Below are positions 1-9,792 of a DNA stretch of 64,000 nt, piece by piece. The notes under the pieces were generated by a model. The model was not told the origin of the DNA and ran no database searches. It saw only the letters and a list, made by a program, of their open reading frames with translations. Within the stretch, counting starts at the first letter, position 1. Each line of letters opens with the position of its first letter. The DNA lies in the NCBI GenBank assembly GCA_948474755.1, contig CAOLHI010000933.1, forward strand, positions 1 to 64,000, in the 5' to 3' direction. Position numbers and translations under genes: made by a program. This stretch comes from Ctenosaura bakeri (lineage: Eukaryota > Chordata > Lepidosauria > Squamata > Iguanidae).

Positions 1-75
1 CAACCAGTTGCTTAGGAGAGACTCTCAAGAGAATATGAAAAAACAGCCCCTTCCTGCACATGTTTCTCTGATATG

Positions 76-195
76 CTGTTTTGAGGCTGAGAGACTGAGG
101 TCACACAGTGGGTTCCCATGGCTCAGTGGGAATTCAATCCCTGGTCCCCAGAGTTGAAATTCAGTGCTCAAACCATTACACCACGCTGGCTCTAC
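76..195 (-). repeat. tRNA-derived SINE, fragment
   Basis: The reverse complement shows a tRNA-like head with an A-box-like start (AGCGTGGTGTAATGG type), then a B-box-like GGGATTGAATTCC, then ACCCACTGTGTGACC. The same order occurs in the copies at 10370, 15477, 44404 and 47648. Only the head portion is present here. Confidence 0.6.
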
Positions 196-204
196 ATCCC
201 TGAT

Positions 205-415
205 ATAGGAGGGTAATCAGTGTGACTAGTACTCATTGACAGCCTTATGCTCTCTAATCCCCTTTCAAAGGTGTCCAAGTTGGCAGCTTTCATGACATCT
301 TGTGGCAATAAATTCTGTACTTTAACCATGACACATAAAAAAAGAAGGAAGGGACCACACAATATCTGAAATATTTCCTTCTTTTCCTCTCCTGAATATC
401 CCCGCACACATTCAG
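205..415 (-). mobile_element. CR1/L3-like LINE 3' fragment
   Basis: Read in reverse, this resembles other 3' fragments in the window (33100-33340, 61780-61905). It shares the block of tracts around GCTTTCATGACATCTTGTGG and AATAAATTCTGTACTTTAACC on the plus strand. There is no usable frame. Confidence 0.4.
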
Positions 416-458
416 TTTCATTGAATAACTCTCGATTTTAATCTTAAGAAAGATAATA

Positions 459-466
459 TCTGCTTA
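459..466 (+). repeat. Target-site duplication, left copy (hAT MITE)
   Basis: The sequence TCTGCTTA is repeated exactly at 1227-1234 on the other side of the element. Confidence 0.85.
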
Positions 467-1226
467 CAGTGATGTAGACTCAAGTCGATCTTAAGTTGTT
501 TCAGTGACTTGACTCAAACTCAACTCGGCCATAAATGATGCACTGACTCGACTTGACTTGACTCAAGACTTGTATATTTTTAATGACTAACTCAATGCCA
601 TTTGTTCAGTAACATAACACCTTCATCCAGAAATCTTATGACTCTGAACAACGCCTCCATCTCTTTTTGCCTACTAGTCACATGACAATCTGTCACAAGC
701 CCAAAATTGGGTGCATTTCTCAGTGGGGAACAGCAAACAGGTTAGGCAATGGGCTTGAGGCTGGCTTTAGGTCTGCTCAGCAGCCTGTCCCCATTGCATA
801 TCGGAGGAGCCTTCTAAAACTTTTTCTAAGAGCAAAAGACAAGACTCGCCTCCTGAGTGCAGAGTGCATTTCGCAGAGAGGAACAGCAAATGTGTTAGGC
901 AAAGGGCTTGAGGAAGAAAGATCCTTCCTTCTAAAGCTTTTGAATCTTCAGTAATGGAGAGTAAGATAGGATCCTATTCCCCACTTCTGAAGCTGCAGAT
1001 GGCGAAACTGAAAATGTGGAGAGCCGACTCTGCTTAAATTGTTAAATTGAATTTATTTCACTCTATCCAACAATTCTGGAATTTTGGTTGGGGTATAAAG
1101 TTGGCTTCCAGACTTGAGACTTGACTTGAGACTTGACTTGAAAGTATCTTCAAGGACTTGAGACTTGAAGGTAGAGACTTGAGACTTGACTTGAGACTCG
1201 AAGTAAAAGACTTAAATACATCACTG
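467..1226. mobile_element. hAT-type non-autonomous element (MITE) with 8-bp TSD
   Basis: The element is flanked by the 8-bp direct repeat TCTGCTTA (459-466 and 1227-1234), the usual hAT target duplication length. The ends are inverted: the left reads CAGTGATGTAGACTCAAGTC and the right, reverse-complemented, CAGTGATGTATTTAAGTC. Both subterminal regions (about 475-570 and 1110-1210) are packed with ACTTGA/TCAAGT units. Inside is an imperfect direct repeat of about 50 bp (711-762 and 864-913, starting GTGCATTTC). There is no transposase frame, so mobility would have needed a hAT transposase supplied in trans. Confidence 0.85.
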
Positions 1227-1234
1227 TCTGCTTA
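1227..1234 (+). repeat. Target-site duplication, right copy (hAT MITE)
   Basis: An exact second copy of TCTGCTTA directly follows the terminal ...CATCACTG. Confidence 0.85.
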
Positions 1235-1489
1235 TCAACTTTGTAAACACTAGGCAGAATTTAACATACATTTATCATGCCCTCCTTACTCAATTTTTCT
1301 AAACAAAAATGTTCAAAACAGAGAATAAGATGTCTTTAAGTTTGTTTTCCAAATGGTGCTGTAACTGGATTCCACTGAAAAGACAGACAAGGAGGAAGGC
1401 ACTCAATAAAGCTTGTTAAATGCTGATCATCCACTCTAGCCAGCATAGCCAATAGTTAGAGGTGATGGAGGGAAGCAGTAGTGCCACAT

Positions 1490-2092
1490 TTTGATCAGAT
1501 CTCATCTGAACACCACAGTTCAAGAATATTGACAAGGTGACAACATGTCCAGAGAAAGGCAAGCAAGATTTTTATCATCTTGGTCTTAAAACAAAGCATT
1601 ATGAAGAATAACTGAAGGAGCTGGGTGTGTTTAGCTTGAAGAAGAGAAGACTGAGAGATGACATGAGAACTGTCTTTAAATAACTGAAGGGATGTCATGT
1701 TGAAGATAAGAGCAAGCTTGTTTTCTTCTGCTCCAGAGACTAGAACACAAACCAATGGATGTGAAATCGAAAATCCACCTGCAGCAAGAGATTTATAGGG
1801 CCAACTCCAAAACACAAAATACCATTGTCCAAGCTTTCACTGGCTCCTTCATCAGGCAAAGGTGTCAAAAATCTAAACATCTGAATTACAAGGAAAGAGA
1901 CTCCATTAGGAATAATTGCTTTATTGTAAGAGTTGCTTGACAGTGTACTGGATTGTCTCAGAGAGTGGTGGATTTTCCCTCTTTGGAGGTCTTTAAACAG
2001 AGGTTATATGGGTATCCTTCAAGATTATTTCTGTATGGCAGTAGTTTGGACTAGATGGCCATATGGTCCCTTCCAACTTTATGATTATATGG
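1490..2092 (+). mobile_element. CR1-family LINE, 5'-truncated 3' end
   Basis: In pieces, the plus strand encodes the CR1 ORF2 tail: a stretch like the Met-Phe-Ser-Leu-Lys-Lys-Arg-Arg-Leu-Arg region at about 1630-1660, then SSLEVF-like codons near 1980. It closes with the usual CR1 end (GGACTAGATGGCC, then TCCCTTCCAACTTTATGATTATATGG). The frame is full of stops. About 95 bp at 1796-1890 interrupts the match and may be a small insertion. Confidence 0.6.
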
Positions 2093-3468
2093 AAGCTATG
2101 ATCTGACAACATCTAGGAGGCCATGCATTCTCTATCCCTGCTTTAAACAGTGATTTAAGGTTGCAGATTTAAGAAACCTTTTCCCCTCCAGGAATTATAT
2201 GATGGCAGTCTATAATCGCACATATATACCATATTAGGTATGAAGAGCTCCTCTATAACTCATCTTGTCATTTTTCTCCTACTTATTAATGAGGCACATT
2301 CCTTACACTAGGGCTTTTTGCATAAAGGAAACAGCTTGCAGTAATTTATCATACCCAAGCTGACACAACAAAGTCATTTGCTTTTCACTTCCTCACTTTT
2401 CTTTTCCTTGAATTTCATGTAATTAGAAAGGATCGCAAGGTAGTTGCTTTCAACTGACATTCTCATTGCGGCACTATTGTCTATGGTAACGTCTTGGGAC
2501 CAAACCCCAAAGTAGTAGACAAACTTCAGTTTCTGTTGGGTGTGTGGGCTATATCCTTGTCCAGATTCAAGCAGTGAATCATCAATAGGCACCATCTTCC
2601 AAGAGCAACTATTGTTCAGCCTTCTGAATAAAACCCATAAAAATTAACAGAAGGTGATACAGACAATACTATAGAGTTGACTCACTCTCTTCAGTGAATT
2701 CATCAGGACTTGAAGTCTTATGCTTTGCAAAATAATGCCCACAGCATCTGCAGCATTGCTCAAGGTAGTATTGAAAAAACCTCAACCTAATGGCCACCAA
2801 GAAGTCTATGGTGCCTATGGGAACACTGTCTGTACTGTGTTGGTTATGGGAGAGTTATGGGCATGTTACTGGCATGGTTATGGGTGAGTTCAACATAACT
2901 ACTTGAAACTGTTAGGCTTGGCCAGGGCTCTGCCACTGTGTTTTCTATATATACTGAAGACAAAAGAAAAACAAAAGTACCATTACATTTCACCACTGGC
3001 ATCCATTAAACATATAATTTTAATTTATCATTTGCATACTTTTTTCCCCTCTGTCTACGCTTTCAGCAGATTTCTTTGCTACGAAGAATGTTGGTACAAT
3101 AAAACATTTTTATTACAGTGTCAACAACACAGGGAAAAATGGGTTGTGCTTTGTAGGATAGAAGACCTAAGCTAAGGAATTTTGTCAAGGAATGGTTCTC
3201 CCAGAAATATTAACACAGTACTCTCAGCTGTCAGCAAGAGCTGGCAAAGCACACTGAACATCAGACTAATGTTTTAGAATAATCAAGCACAAAAGCTAAT
3301 TAACACTTCAGTGAACCCAGTGATGTGGATCACAGGGCTGCTTTACACATTCATCTACTGCTAAAGAAAAAGGCAAAGGAAATAGGAAATTTGCTGACAA
3401 TCTTTCAGCATGCAAAATAAAAAAATAGTTAATGGGAAGGAAGAATGCACAAAAGGCTAGCTAACATG
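2093..3468. other. Intronic sequence without recognised feature
   Basis: There is no coding frame with family resemblance and no repeat that I can name. It is AT-rich and otherwise unremarkable. Confidence 0.5.
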
Positions 3469-3479
3469 TTCATGTTTAT
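3469..3479 (+). repeat. Target-site duplication, left copy (LINE)
   Basis: TTCATGTTTAT directly precedes the LINE 5' end and matches 9919-9929 exactly. Because the duplication sits right at the 5' end, the insertion is not 5'-truncated. Confidence 0.88.
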
Positions 3480-5007
3480 GGAGGGAGGAGCCAAGATGGC
3501 GATGAGGCAGCAGCTGCTGTAAAGAGCTCCTCTGAAAGTTTAGCCTTTTGTTTATTCTTTTGTTATCCTCTGTTATCTTTGGCATAGTTCACTGTTTGGA
3601 TGCCAACCCATCTCTGTTGTACATTTGTTTTTCTCAGTGTGCAAGTTTAGCTGCTTAAATTGGTGCACCACTGACTTTGTTTTTTATGTACTGCTTCCGA
3701 TAAGAAGGGGTGGAGAAAGCAAAGCTTTTGCTCCTGGTTAGTCTTGTTGCTTTGGTCTGCTACCCGTAAGTGCAGTGGAGGGTTTGGTATTCTATTAGTC
3801 CAATTGAAGAAAGGAATAACTTGTTGTGTTTTTTAGTCCTTAATGGTGATTTTTAACTTGGATTTTAGTGAGCAAGTTGATGCTTTTTTTTTATTTTATT
3901 TTATTGCTCTTTTAATCTTTTCAACCTTTTTAACATTGGATCTTTTAAACATTGAGTTTTAAAGTTCTGAGGTTTTAATAACCCCCAAATTTTTATTACT
4001 TAGGGTTTTAATTATTTAAGATTCTAAGATTTTAAGACTTTATTTGGGCAGCTGTGATCACTTGACAATTAACCTACCTGAAGCTTTTGGAAGGCCAGCT
4101 GAGGACTAGCTGAGTGCTGGCAGAGTGGAGCCCAGGCAAATTACAGCTGGGTTGTTTACATCAGAGAAGACACTTCTATTCACGACTATTCCTTAAGAAC
4201 TGCTGTCTTGCCATTTTCATCTGGATTGAGGACTGCTGATGGTATATTTACTCAAGTTGAAGAAGCTTATATACAACAGTCCTTTTCCATAGCTGTTTGC
4301 ATTTTTGGCATTGTCCTTATCATCTTTATTTGCCTATAATTTGGAACTCACAGCTGAAATGCTAAAGTGGTGAGCAGAGGCTTGAGATTTGAGGTTGTAT
4401 CTTTGACCTGTTGGCTGGACAAAGAGGAGGAGGAAGGGAGGATATAGAGCCTTCTACCATCCTTTAAGGTCTGATTGATGATGTGGGACAGCAAGCTGTG
4501 AACTGTGAACTGTTCGTTATCCCTTTTTTTGAGGGTCCTGCAGCGTCTGGTAGAGAAGAGACTGAACTAGCAGTGGATATTGACAATAATAAACGCTGAT
4601 AGCCCCTGCTTTTGAGTCTGAGGAATTACCTCTGGGGAGTTCTGATGAAACTTTGATAAAGTCTGTGAACGAAGACGAAAGAAGAGCCCAAACAGCTGCT
4701 GCCTACAACAGTCTGGATGCAGATCTGAGTTCAAGAGGTGCACCCTGAGTTCTATATGCTACTCAGTCTATTTGCTTCAGGATCATAAAATTGAACTGCA
4801 CTGTCTTCTTTGTGAAAACAGTATTTTTTTTAGACTTCATTCTTCTTTTTCATTTCTTTTAGATTCTCAGATATATGTTAATCATATGTTTCTATTTTTA
4901 TAGTCATATATATGTGTACATATCTGTTTAGCTATTTAATTATTTAGTTAATTAAGCATTATTTACTTAACCCAGTTCTTTTAATTTCTAGTTGAAAGCC
5001 AATTAAT
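3480..5007 (+). promoter_or_regulatory. LINE 5' UTR/internal promoter with YY1-like site at its start
   Basis: This 1.5-kb leader precedes ORF1. Near its first base is AAGATGGCG (3493-3501), a match to the YY1 core AANATGGCG. The 18 nt at 3483-3500 (GGGAGGAGCCAAGATGGC) are identical to the start of the human L1 5' UTR as I recall it. In L1 this site fixes the transcription start. A comparable role here is inference. The remainder is T-rich with many stops and no coding potential. Confidence 0.6.
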
Positions 5008-6414
5008 ATGGCTTCTAGAAAGAGAGTTCGGGGAAGTCCTACTTACTCTTCTCCCCTTAAAATTAAGCAGCCCAAGATTGATGACTTTTTTAAACCTGAT
5101 AGGCAGCCATTAGATGTTTTTAAATTTGCAGTTCCTACCTCTAATAGGTTTGATGTTCTAGAAGAGGAAAGCTTAGAGCCCCAGTATCTACAAGGCAGAA
5201 ACAATACAACTAAAAGCAACCTAGTAGATGGGAGTAGACATGATGACTTTCAGGAGATTATTTCTCCTTCTAATGATAGGATGCTTTTAGAAAAACAATA
5301 TAATCTGGTGGCGGCAACTGTAAAAAGTATTTATAGTGAATTAAGAAATATCTCAGACAAACTAGACTGTCTTACCTTCACTATAAAAAGGGAAAGTCAT
5401 ACATTTCCTTCAAAAATGATCACTAAGAAGCAGGATGGTATCAAAGTTGCAAATACCATTCATACAAGCCAGCTTCCTTCATTCCCTGTAGCTAAGAACT
5501 TTCTAAAGGATATGAATCTCTCTCTTCAGGTTAATCAGGTTGCTTTAAGTATATTCCCTTATAGACAATCTATTCCTCGGTGGAATACAATGAGCTGTGC
5601 TAGGAAGCATATCAGTACTATACTACATTTACCAATTAAGGCAGTTGATCTTTCATTTATCAATTTTTTATACGCCCCTTCTCAAACGCAAAAATTTATC
5701 CTAGTATTTAGGTCGGCTAGAACACCTTCCCTCTTTATGAAGAGGAAAGCTTCTGTTATTAGGTTGGGTGTGATACCTACCCGAGTGTTTCTGGATACAG
5801 TGAGGAAACCTTTATTATCCCATTCAGTAAAGAATAATTCCAAGGTTTGGGGAGAATATGGTTCTAAATCAACTTTTAAGTTTGAAAATTGTAGTTTAAA
5901 AGTTCCACCCTTGCTCTCCCCTAATAAAGAGTTCCACTGCATGCAGCAACACCCTGTATTGACAAACTCTTTTGAGAAAGGCTGCCCACAAGACCCATTT
6001 AATATCTCTAGGGTCAGTGAAGAAGAGCAGTTAATAGACTCTTATAAATGTTTACCCCTGACTGAAAAAAAAGCAATCATAACAAGATTGGGCGTCTTAA
6101 GAGAAAGGCTAACTGTGATGAGTAGGAAAGAATTGGATTTAGCTTCAGCTCCTATGGAACAGAATGATTTGATAATGTTTGAATCCCCTCCCAGTAATAG
6201 AAATACCATCTCTAGTCAAGCACGTCAAACAACAGCGAATTGGTTAGAGATGAGGAAATTGGAGTCTTATGAATCAGATGAAAGGAAGACTATAAACAAA
6301 GATACTGTATTTGCCGATATACATCAAGTACATTGTAACCCTTACTTACAAATAAATGGGTCGGTGGTAACTTCAGAGGAAACCAATGAAATCCAGGTTT
6401 TGACACAACAATGA
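5008..6414 (+). CDS. LINE ORF1 protein (RNA-binding, PIP box)
   Basis: This 468-residue frame starts at an ATG in a fair context (AATATGG) and is the likely RNA-binding/chaperone ORF1 protein that packages the LINE RNA. The N-terminus is basic (MASRKRVRG) and is followed by QPKIDDFF (residues 21-28), a canonical PIP box of the form QxxIxxFF. Residues 91-131 look like an amphipathic, possibly coiled-coil helix. Residues 169-265 alternate predicted strands and helices around VALSIFPY and KFILVFRSA, compatible with an RRM-like fold. No CCHC zinc knuckle is visible. The frame ends CAA CAA TGA, and the following in-frame codons continue without interruption into ORF2. Family membership follows from position and architecture, not from a direct match. 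Confidence 0.8.
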   Translation: MASRKRVRGSPTYSSPLKIKQPKIDDFFKPDRQPLDVFKFAVPTSNRFDVLEEESLEPQYLQGRNNTTKSNLVDGSRHDDFQEIISPSNDRMLLEKQYNLVAATVKSIYSELRNISDKLDCLTFTIKRESHTFPSKMITKKQDGIKVANTIHTSQLPSFPVAKNFLKDMNLSLQVNQVALSIFPYRQSIPRWNTMSCARKHISTILHLPIKAVDLSFINFLYAPSQTQKFILVFRSARTPSLFMKRKASVIRLGVIPTRVFLDTVRKPLLSHSVKNNSKVWGEYGSKSTFKFENCSLKVPPLLSPNKEFHCMQQHPVLTNSFEKGCPQDPFNISRVSEEEQLIDSYKCLPLTEKKAIITRLGVLRERLTVMSRKELDLASAPMEQNDLIMFESPPSNRNTISSQARQTTANWLEMRKLESYESDERKTINKDTVFADIHQVHCNPYLQINGSVVTSEETNEIQVLTQQ

Positions 6415-6420
6415 CAATCA
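6405..6420 (+). promoter_or_regulatory. Predicted stop-codon readthrough site between ORF1 and ORF2
   Basis: The sequence reads CAA CAA TGA CAA TCA. Downstream of the stop it fits the TMV-type readthrough consensus stop-CAR-YYA (CAA TCA), and the stop tetranucleotide is the leaky TGAC. ORF1 and ORF2 are in the same frame. The only ATG nearby (6411) overlaps the stop in a different frame and runs into a stop after 27 codons. Confidence 0.7.
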
Positions 6421-9400
6421 ATATATTCAATATCTGGACTTTCCTGTTTGTCCTGGAATTTAGCAGGCTGGAGGAACAAACTAGAGGATTGTGATTTTCT
6501 AGACTATATCAAGCAATTTCAGGTCCTGCTATTCCAGGAAACCTGGCTAAAGCATGATATTTGGCTTCCTGGATATGTGGCCTACTCAAACACTGCACAT
6601 TCTTCTTCTAAAGGTGGTAGACCGAGTGGTGGCCTGGCTATATTGATATCCATTTCTCTTTCAGCTTCAATTATTCCTCTTAAAGGATTAGCTCCATATG
6701 CCATGGCCATTTTTATTAAAAATATACACCACTCTTATATTTTTGTTAACATCTATGTTCCCCCCTGCACCTCACCATATTATGATCCAAATTATTGGTA
6801 TAAGTTAGAAGAATATCTATGCGAGTTAGAGTATGAATTTCCTTTAGTTCCATTGGTAATTGCTGGCGACTTTAATGCACGCATAGGTTCATCTAACCAA
6901 GATATTGCTAGGGTTTTAGGAGGCCCAACTGAGTTGTGGGAAGGTTTGGAAATTCGAAAGTCTAAAGATAAGAAGATTAATGATTTTGGCCGCATTTTTT
7001 TTACTTTACTGACAAAACTAAATCTAGCTTTAATAAATGGTTCCCATCTTGATAATTCTAAGGGAGAGTTTACTTTTATAAATAACTCTAGAGCGAGTAC
7101 AGTTGACTATGTGTTAATTTCACATGAGCATCGATCTTTGTTCCTTTCTTTCACAGTTGATCCAGTTGCTGGTAGTGATCACCAGCCACTTAGATTTTCC
7201 TTGCAGTGGTTTAACAGTACTGTTACAAATACTGCTCACTACCTTAATTCTGAACAAGCCCAATTAACCTCTGATAAAAGGATCAAATGGAATCCCCAGT
7301 TGCAATCAGATTTGCAACAGAGACTCTACTCTGAGGAATTTCTGAAATTAAGGAAAGATCTGATTCAAGCATCCAATATTGAATCTGCAAATCAGTTGTA
7401 TGCACAATTAACAAACTCTCTCAGACCCCTCTTTATAAAAAAGGTATCCCACTCAGAAAATTGTCAAACCAAAAGCAATAATGCTTGGTTTGACAAAGAC
7501 TGCAGGAATCTAAAAAGGCAAATGGGAAAAGCCATCAAATTATATCGATCCACTAACTCCACTGTAATTCCCTCACACTTCTATGATCTTCGTAAAAAAT
7601 ATAAAAGATTAATTAGGGAGAAAAAAAGGATATATTACAGGGAACAGTGGAAGGAATTAAGCCTAGCACTCCTGCAAAAGAATCCATCAAAATTCTGGGA
7701 TACAATTGCAAAGCTTGAAAAAAGGTCATCTCCAATTTTAGAAGGAACTATTTCTAAAAACAACTGGGAAAGCTATTTTGGAAAGCTATTTAATGATTCA
7801 GACCATTTTAAGATTATTCCCCTGGATTATACTGGACCTAGATGGGAACATAGCTGGGAAAATATTTCTGTAGATAGGGCTAATTCATTAATACTAAGAC
7901 TAAAGAAAGGTAAAGCACCTGGTGAAGATGGCCTTCCATCAGACTTTTATATTGCATTTTCAGACTGGTGGGCTCCAATTTTTGCTTCATTATTTTCTTT
8001 AATTAATAATGTAGGAGTTACACCACCTAATTGGTCATCTGCTATTGTAGTTCCAATCTACAAAAAGGGTCCTAGAAATGATCCAGGAAATTATAGGCCC
8101 ATTAGTCTCTTGGATGTTTCTGGGAAAATTTATACCAGGTCTCTTCTAGATACATTGGAGGATTGGGTGGAAGAGCATGCATTGTTGGCCCCAGAACAGG
8201 CTGGCTTCCGTTCAGGCAGGTCAACTTTGGATAATTGTTTTATGTTGAAACATGTTATTGATAAATATCTGGCAGGAACTGTAAAGCATATTTTTGTGGC
8301 ATTCATTGATTTGAAGGCTGCTTTCGACTCTATTTCACGGGGACGTCTTTGGGTTAAATTACAAACTATGAGTATTGATAAGAACCTTCTAAAATGTATA
8401 ATATCCCTTTATTCAAATACATCCTTGAAAGTCAGAGTTGATGGTACACACCTATCAGACTCGATACCTGTCTCTAAAGGAGTAAGACAAGGGTGTCTGC
8501 TTGCTCCCCTTCTTTTCAACTTATTTATAAACGATGTAGTTGAGTTCTTAAAAGGTGACCAATTTTTCCCAGTTAAAATTGGAAATCGGAAATATTCGAT
8601 CCTATTGTATGCAGATGATGCTATTCTGATTTCCTATACTCAAGTAGGCCTGCGTAGGTTGTTGAATCAGTTTAGTTTATACTGTAAGAATGAACAACTT
8701 TCCATCAATTACCAAAAAACAAAAGTGATGGTATTCGGCAAATCCAAAAAAATTTATAACTGGCTACTTGACGGGAATAAATTGGAACAAGTCCCCTCCT
8801 TTAAATATCTTGGTGTGGTCTTTCACTGGACTGGTAATTGGTCTTCACAGGTTCAATCAAGTACCCTGTTAGCTGAAAGAACATTAAATGGATTATTAAG
8901 ATTCTATCGCGCAAAAGGGGGCAATATGATTCAACCCACTTTAGAACTCTATAGGCTCAGAGTCCTGCCTAAACTGCTGTTTGGAGCACCACTGTGGGCT
9001 CTGGCCAACTTAGATATATTAGAGAGAGCACAAAATAAATTTCTGCGCAGACTTGTGGCAGTTCCCATTTCCACAAAATTAGTATTGCTCCGTGCAGAGT
9101 TAGGTATAATGCCAATTAAAACAGAGGCTCTTAGATTAGCCCTCCTTTTTTGGTTAAAAATTATTTTTAAGCGGGTATCTGAGCTCCTTTTGATGTCCCT
9201 CGAAGAGCCTGGTCCAAATTCATGGATGCATAAAATGCAATTGGCTGTCATGAATTTGGGGTTCTCTGTTCCTTTTTTCCTGACTCAAAGATATGATAAA
9301 GCAAAATTACTTATACTCCAAAGACTCAAGGATATAGCAATGCAATCCCAGATGACTGAGATTAAGTCCTGCCAATCAAATACATTTTTTGTTTCTTACA

Positions 9401-9792
9401 CTCCACTAAACTCACCCCTTCCTCATTATCTGGTTGATCTTCCAACTTTTAAAATGAAGTTAGCCTTTCTGCATGCTAGATTGAACGTTCTCCCACTGGC
9501 AATTCGGATGGGCAGGTACAATAATGTTCCTATGAAGGACAGAGTATGTGCTTGCAACTCTGTTTCAATAGAAGATTTAATTCATGTTCTACTTGAGTGC
9601 CCTATTTACAATGATCTTAGGAGCAAGTATATTTTTCCTTTATTGAAGTCTTTTAAGGGAAGTTCTTCCTTTGCGAAAGTTTGTTTTCTGCTATCTGATA
9701 CTGTGAAATATGTGTCTTTCAGAACATCTAAATTTCTTGTTAGGGCCTTACAATTACGTGCTATAAAGAACAAGGAGGGGTATGGAAAGTGA
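6415..9792 (+). CDS. LINE ORF2: APE endonuclease - reverse transcriptase
   Basis: This enzyme nicks target DNA and primes reverse transcription from it. The frame is open from the codon after the ORF1 TGA to 9792. The first start-like codon is TTG at 6448, taken here as residue 1. Endonuclease motifs include SWN (2-4), QETW (E31), IYVPP, GDFNA (D141, N143), DYVLIS and SDHQPL (D244-H245). RT motifs include GKAPGEDGLP, NYRPISLL, AFIDLKAAFDS (D621), GVRQGCLLAPLLFN and YADDA (D723-D724). The C-terminus holds CxC-x9-H-x4-C (C1034, C1036, H1046, C1051). No RNase H signature is seen. The first true Met comes after catalytic E31, so an AUG start would lose the active site. Translation by readthrough from ORF1 is the simplest explanation. 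Confidence 0.9.
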   Translation, partial: QSIYSISGLSCLSWNLAGWRNKLEDCDFLDYIKQFQVLLFQETWLKHDIWLPGYVAYSNTAHSSSKGGRPSGGLAILISISLSASIIPLKGLAPYAMAIFIKNIHHSYIFVNIYVPPCTSPYYDPNYWYKLEEYLCELEYEFPLVPLVIAGDFNARIGSSNQDIARVLGGPTELWEGLEIRKSKDKKINDFGRIFFTLLTKLNLALINGSHLDNSKGEFTFINNSRASTVDYVLISHEHRSLFLSFTVDPVAGSDHQPLRFSLQWFNSTVTNTAHYLNSEQAQLTSDKRIKWNPQLQSDLQQRLYSEEFLKLRKDLIQASNIESANQLYAQLTNSLRPLFIKKVSHSENCQTKSNNAWFDKDCRNLKRQMGKAIKLYRSTNSTVIPSHFYDLRKKYKRLIREKKRIYYREQWKELSLALLQKNPSKFWDTIAKLEKRSSPILEGTISKNNWESYFGKLFNDSDHFKIIPLDYTGPRWEHSWENISVDRANSLILRLKKGKAPGEDGLPSDFYIAFSDWWAPIFASLFSLINNVGVTPPNWSSAIVVPIYKKGPRNDPGNYRPISLLDVSGKIYTRSLLDTLEDWVEEHALLAPEQAGFRSGRSTLDNCFMLKHVIDKYLAGTVKHIFVAFIDLKAAFDSISRGRLWVKLQTMSIDKNLLKCIISLYSNTSLKVRVDGTHLSDSIPVSKGVRQGCLLAPLLFNLFINDVVEFLKGDQFFPVKIGNRKYSILLYADDAILISYTQVGLRRLLNQFSLYCKNEQLSINYQKTKVMVFGKSKKIYNWLLDGNKLEQVPSFKYLGVVFHWTGNWSSQVQSSTLLAERTLNGLLRFYRAKGGNMIQPTLELYRLRVLPKLLFGAPLWALANLDILERAQNKFLRRLVAVPISTKLVLLRAELGIMPIKTEALRLALLFWLKIIFKRVSELLLMSLEEPGPNSWMHKMQLAVMNLGFSVPFFLTQRYDKAKLLILQRLKDIAMQSQMTEIKSCQSNTFFVSYTPLNSPLPHYLVDLPTFKMKLAFLHARLNVLPLAIRMGRYNNVPMKDRVCACNSVSIEDLIHVLLECPIYNDLRSKYIFPLLKSFKGSSSFAKVCFLLSDTVKYVSFRTSKFLVRALQLRAIKNKEGYGK

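Noticed and set aside
6411..6494. ATG overlapping the ORF1 stop (ATGA) as an ORF2 reinitiation start
   Set aside because: It is in a different frame from ORF2 and meets a stop after 27 codons, so it cannot give ORF2.
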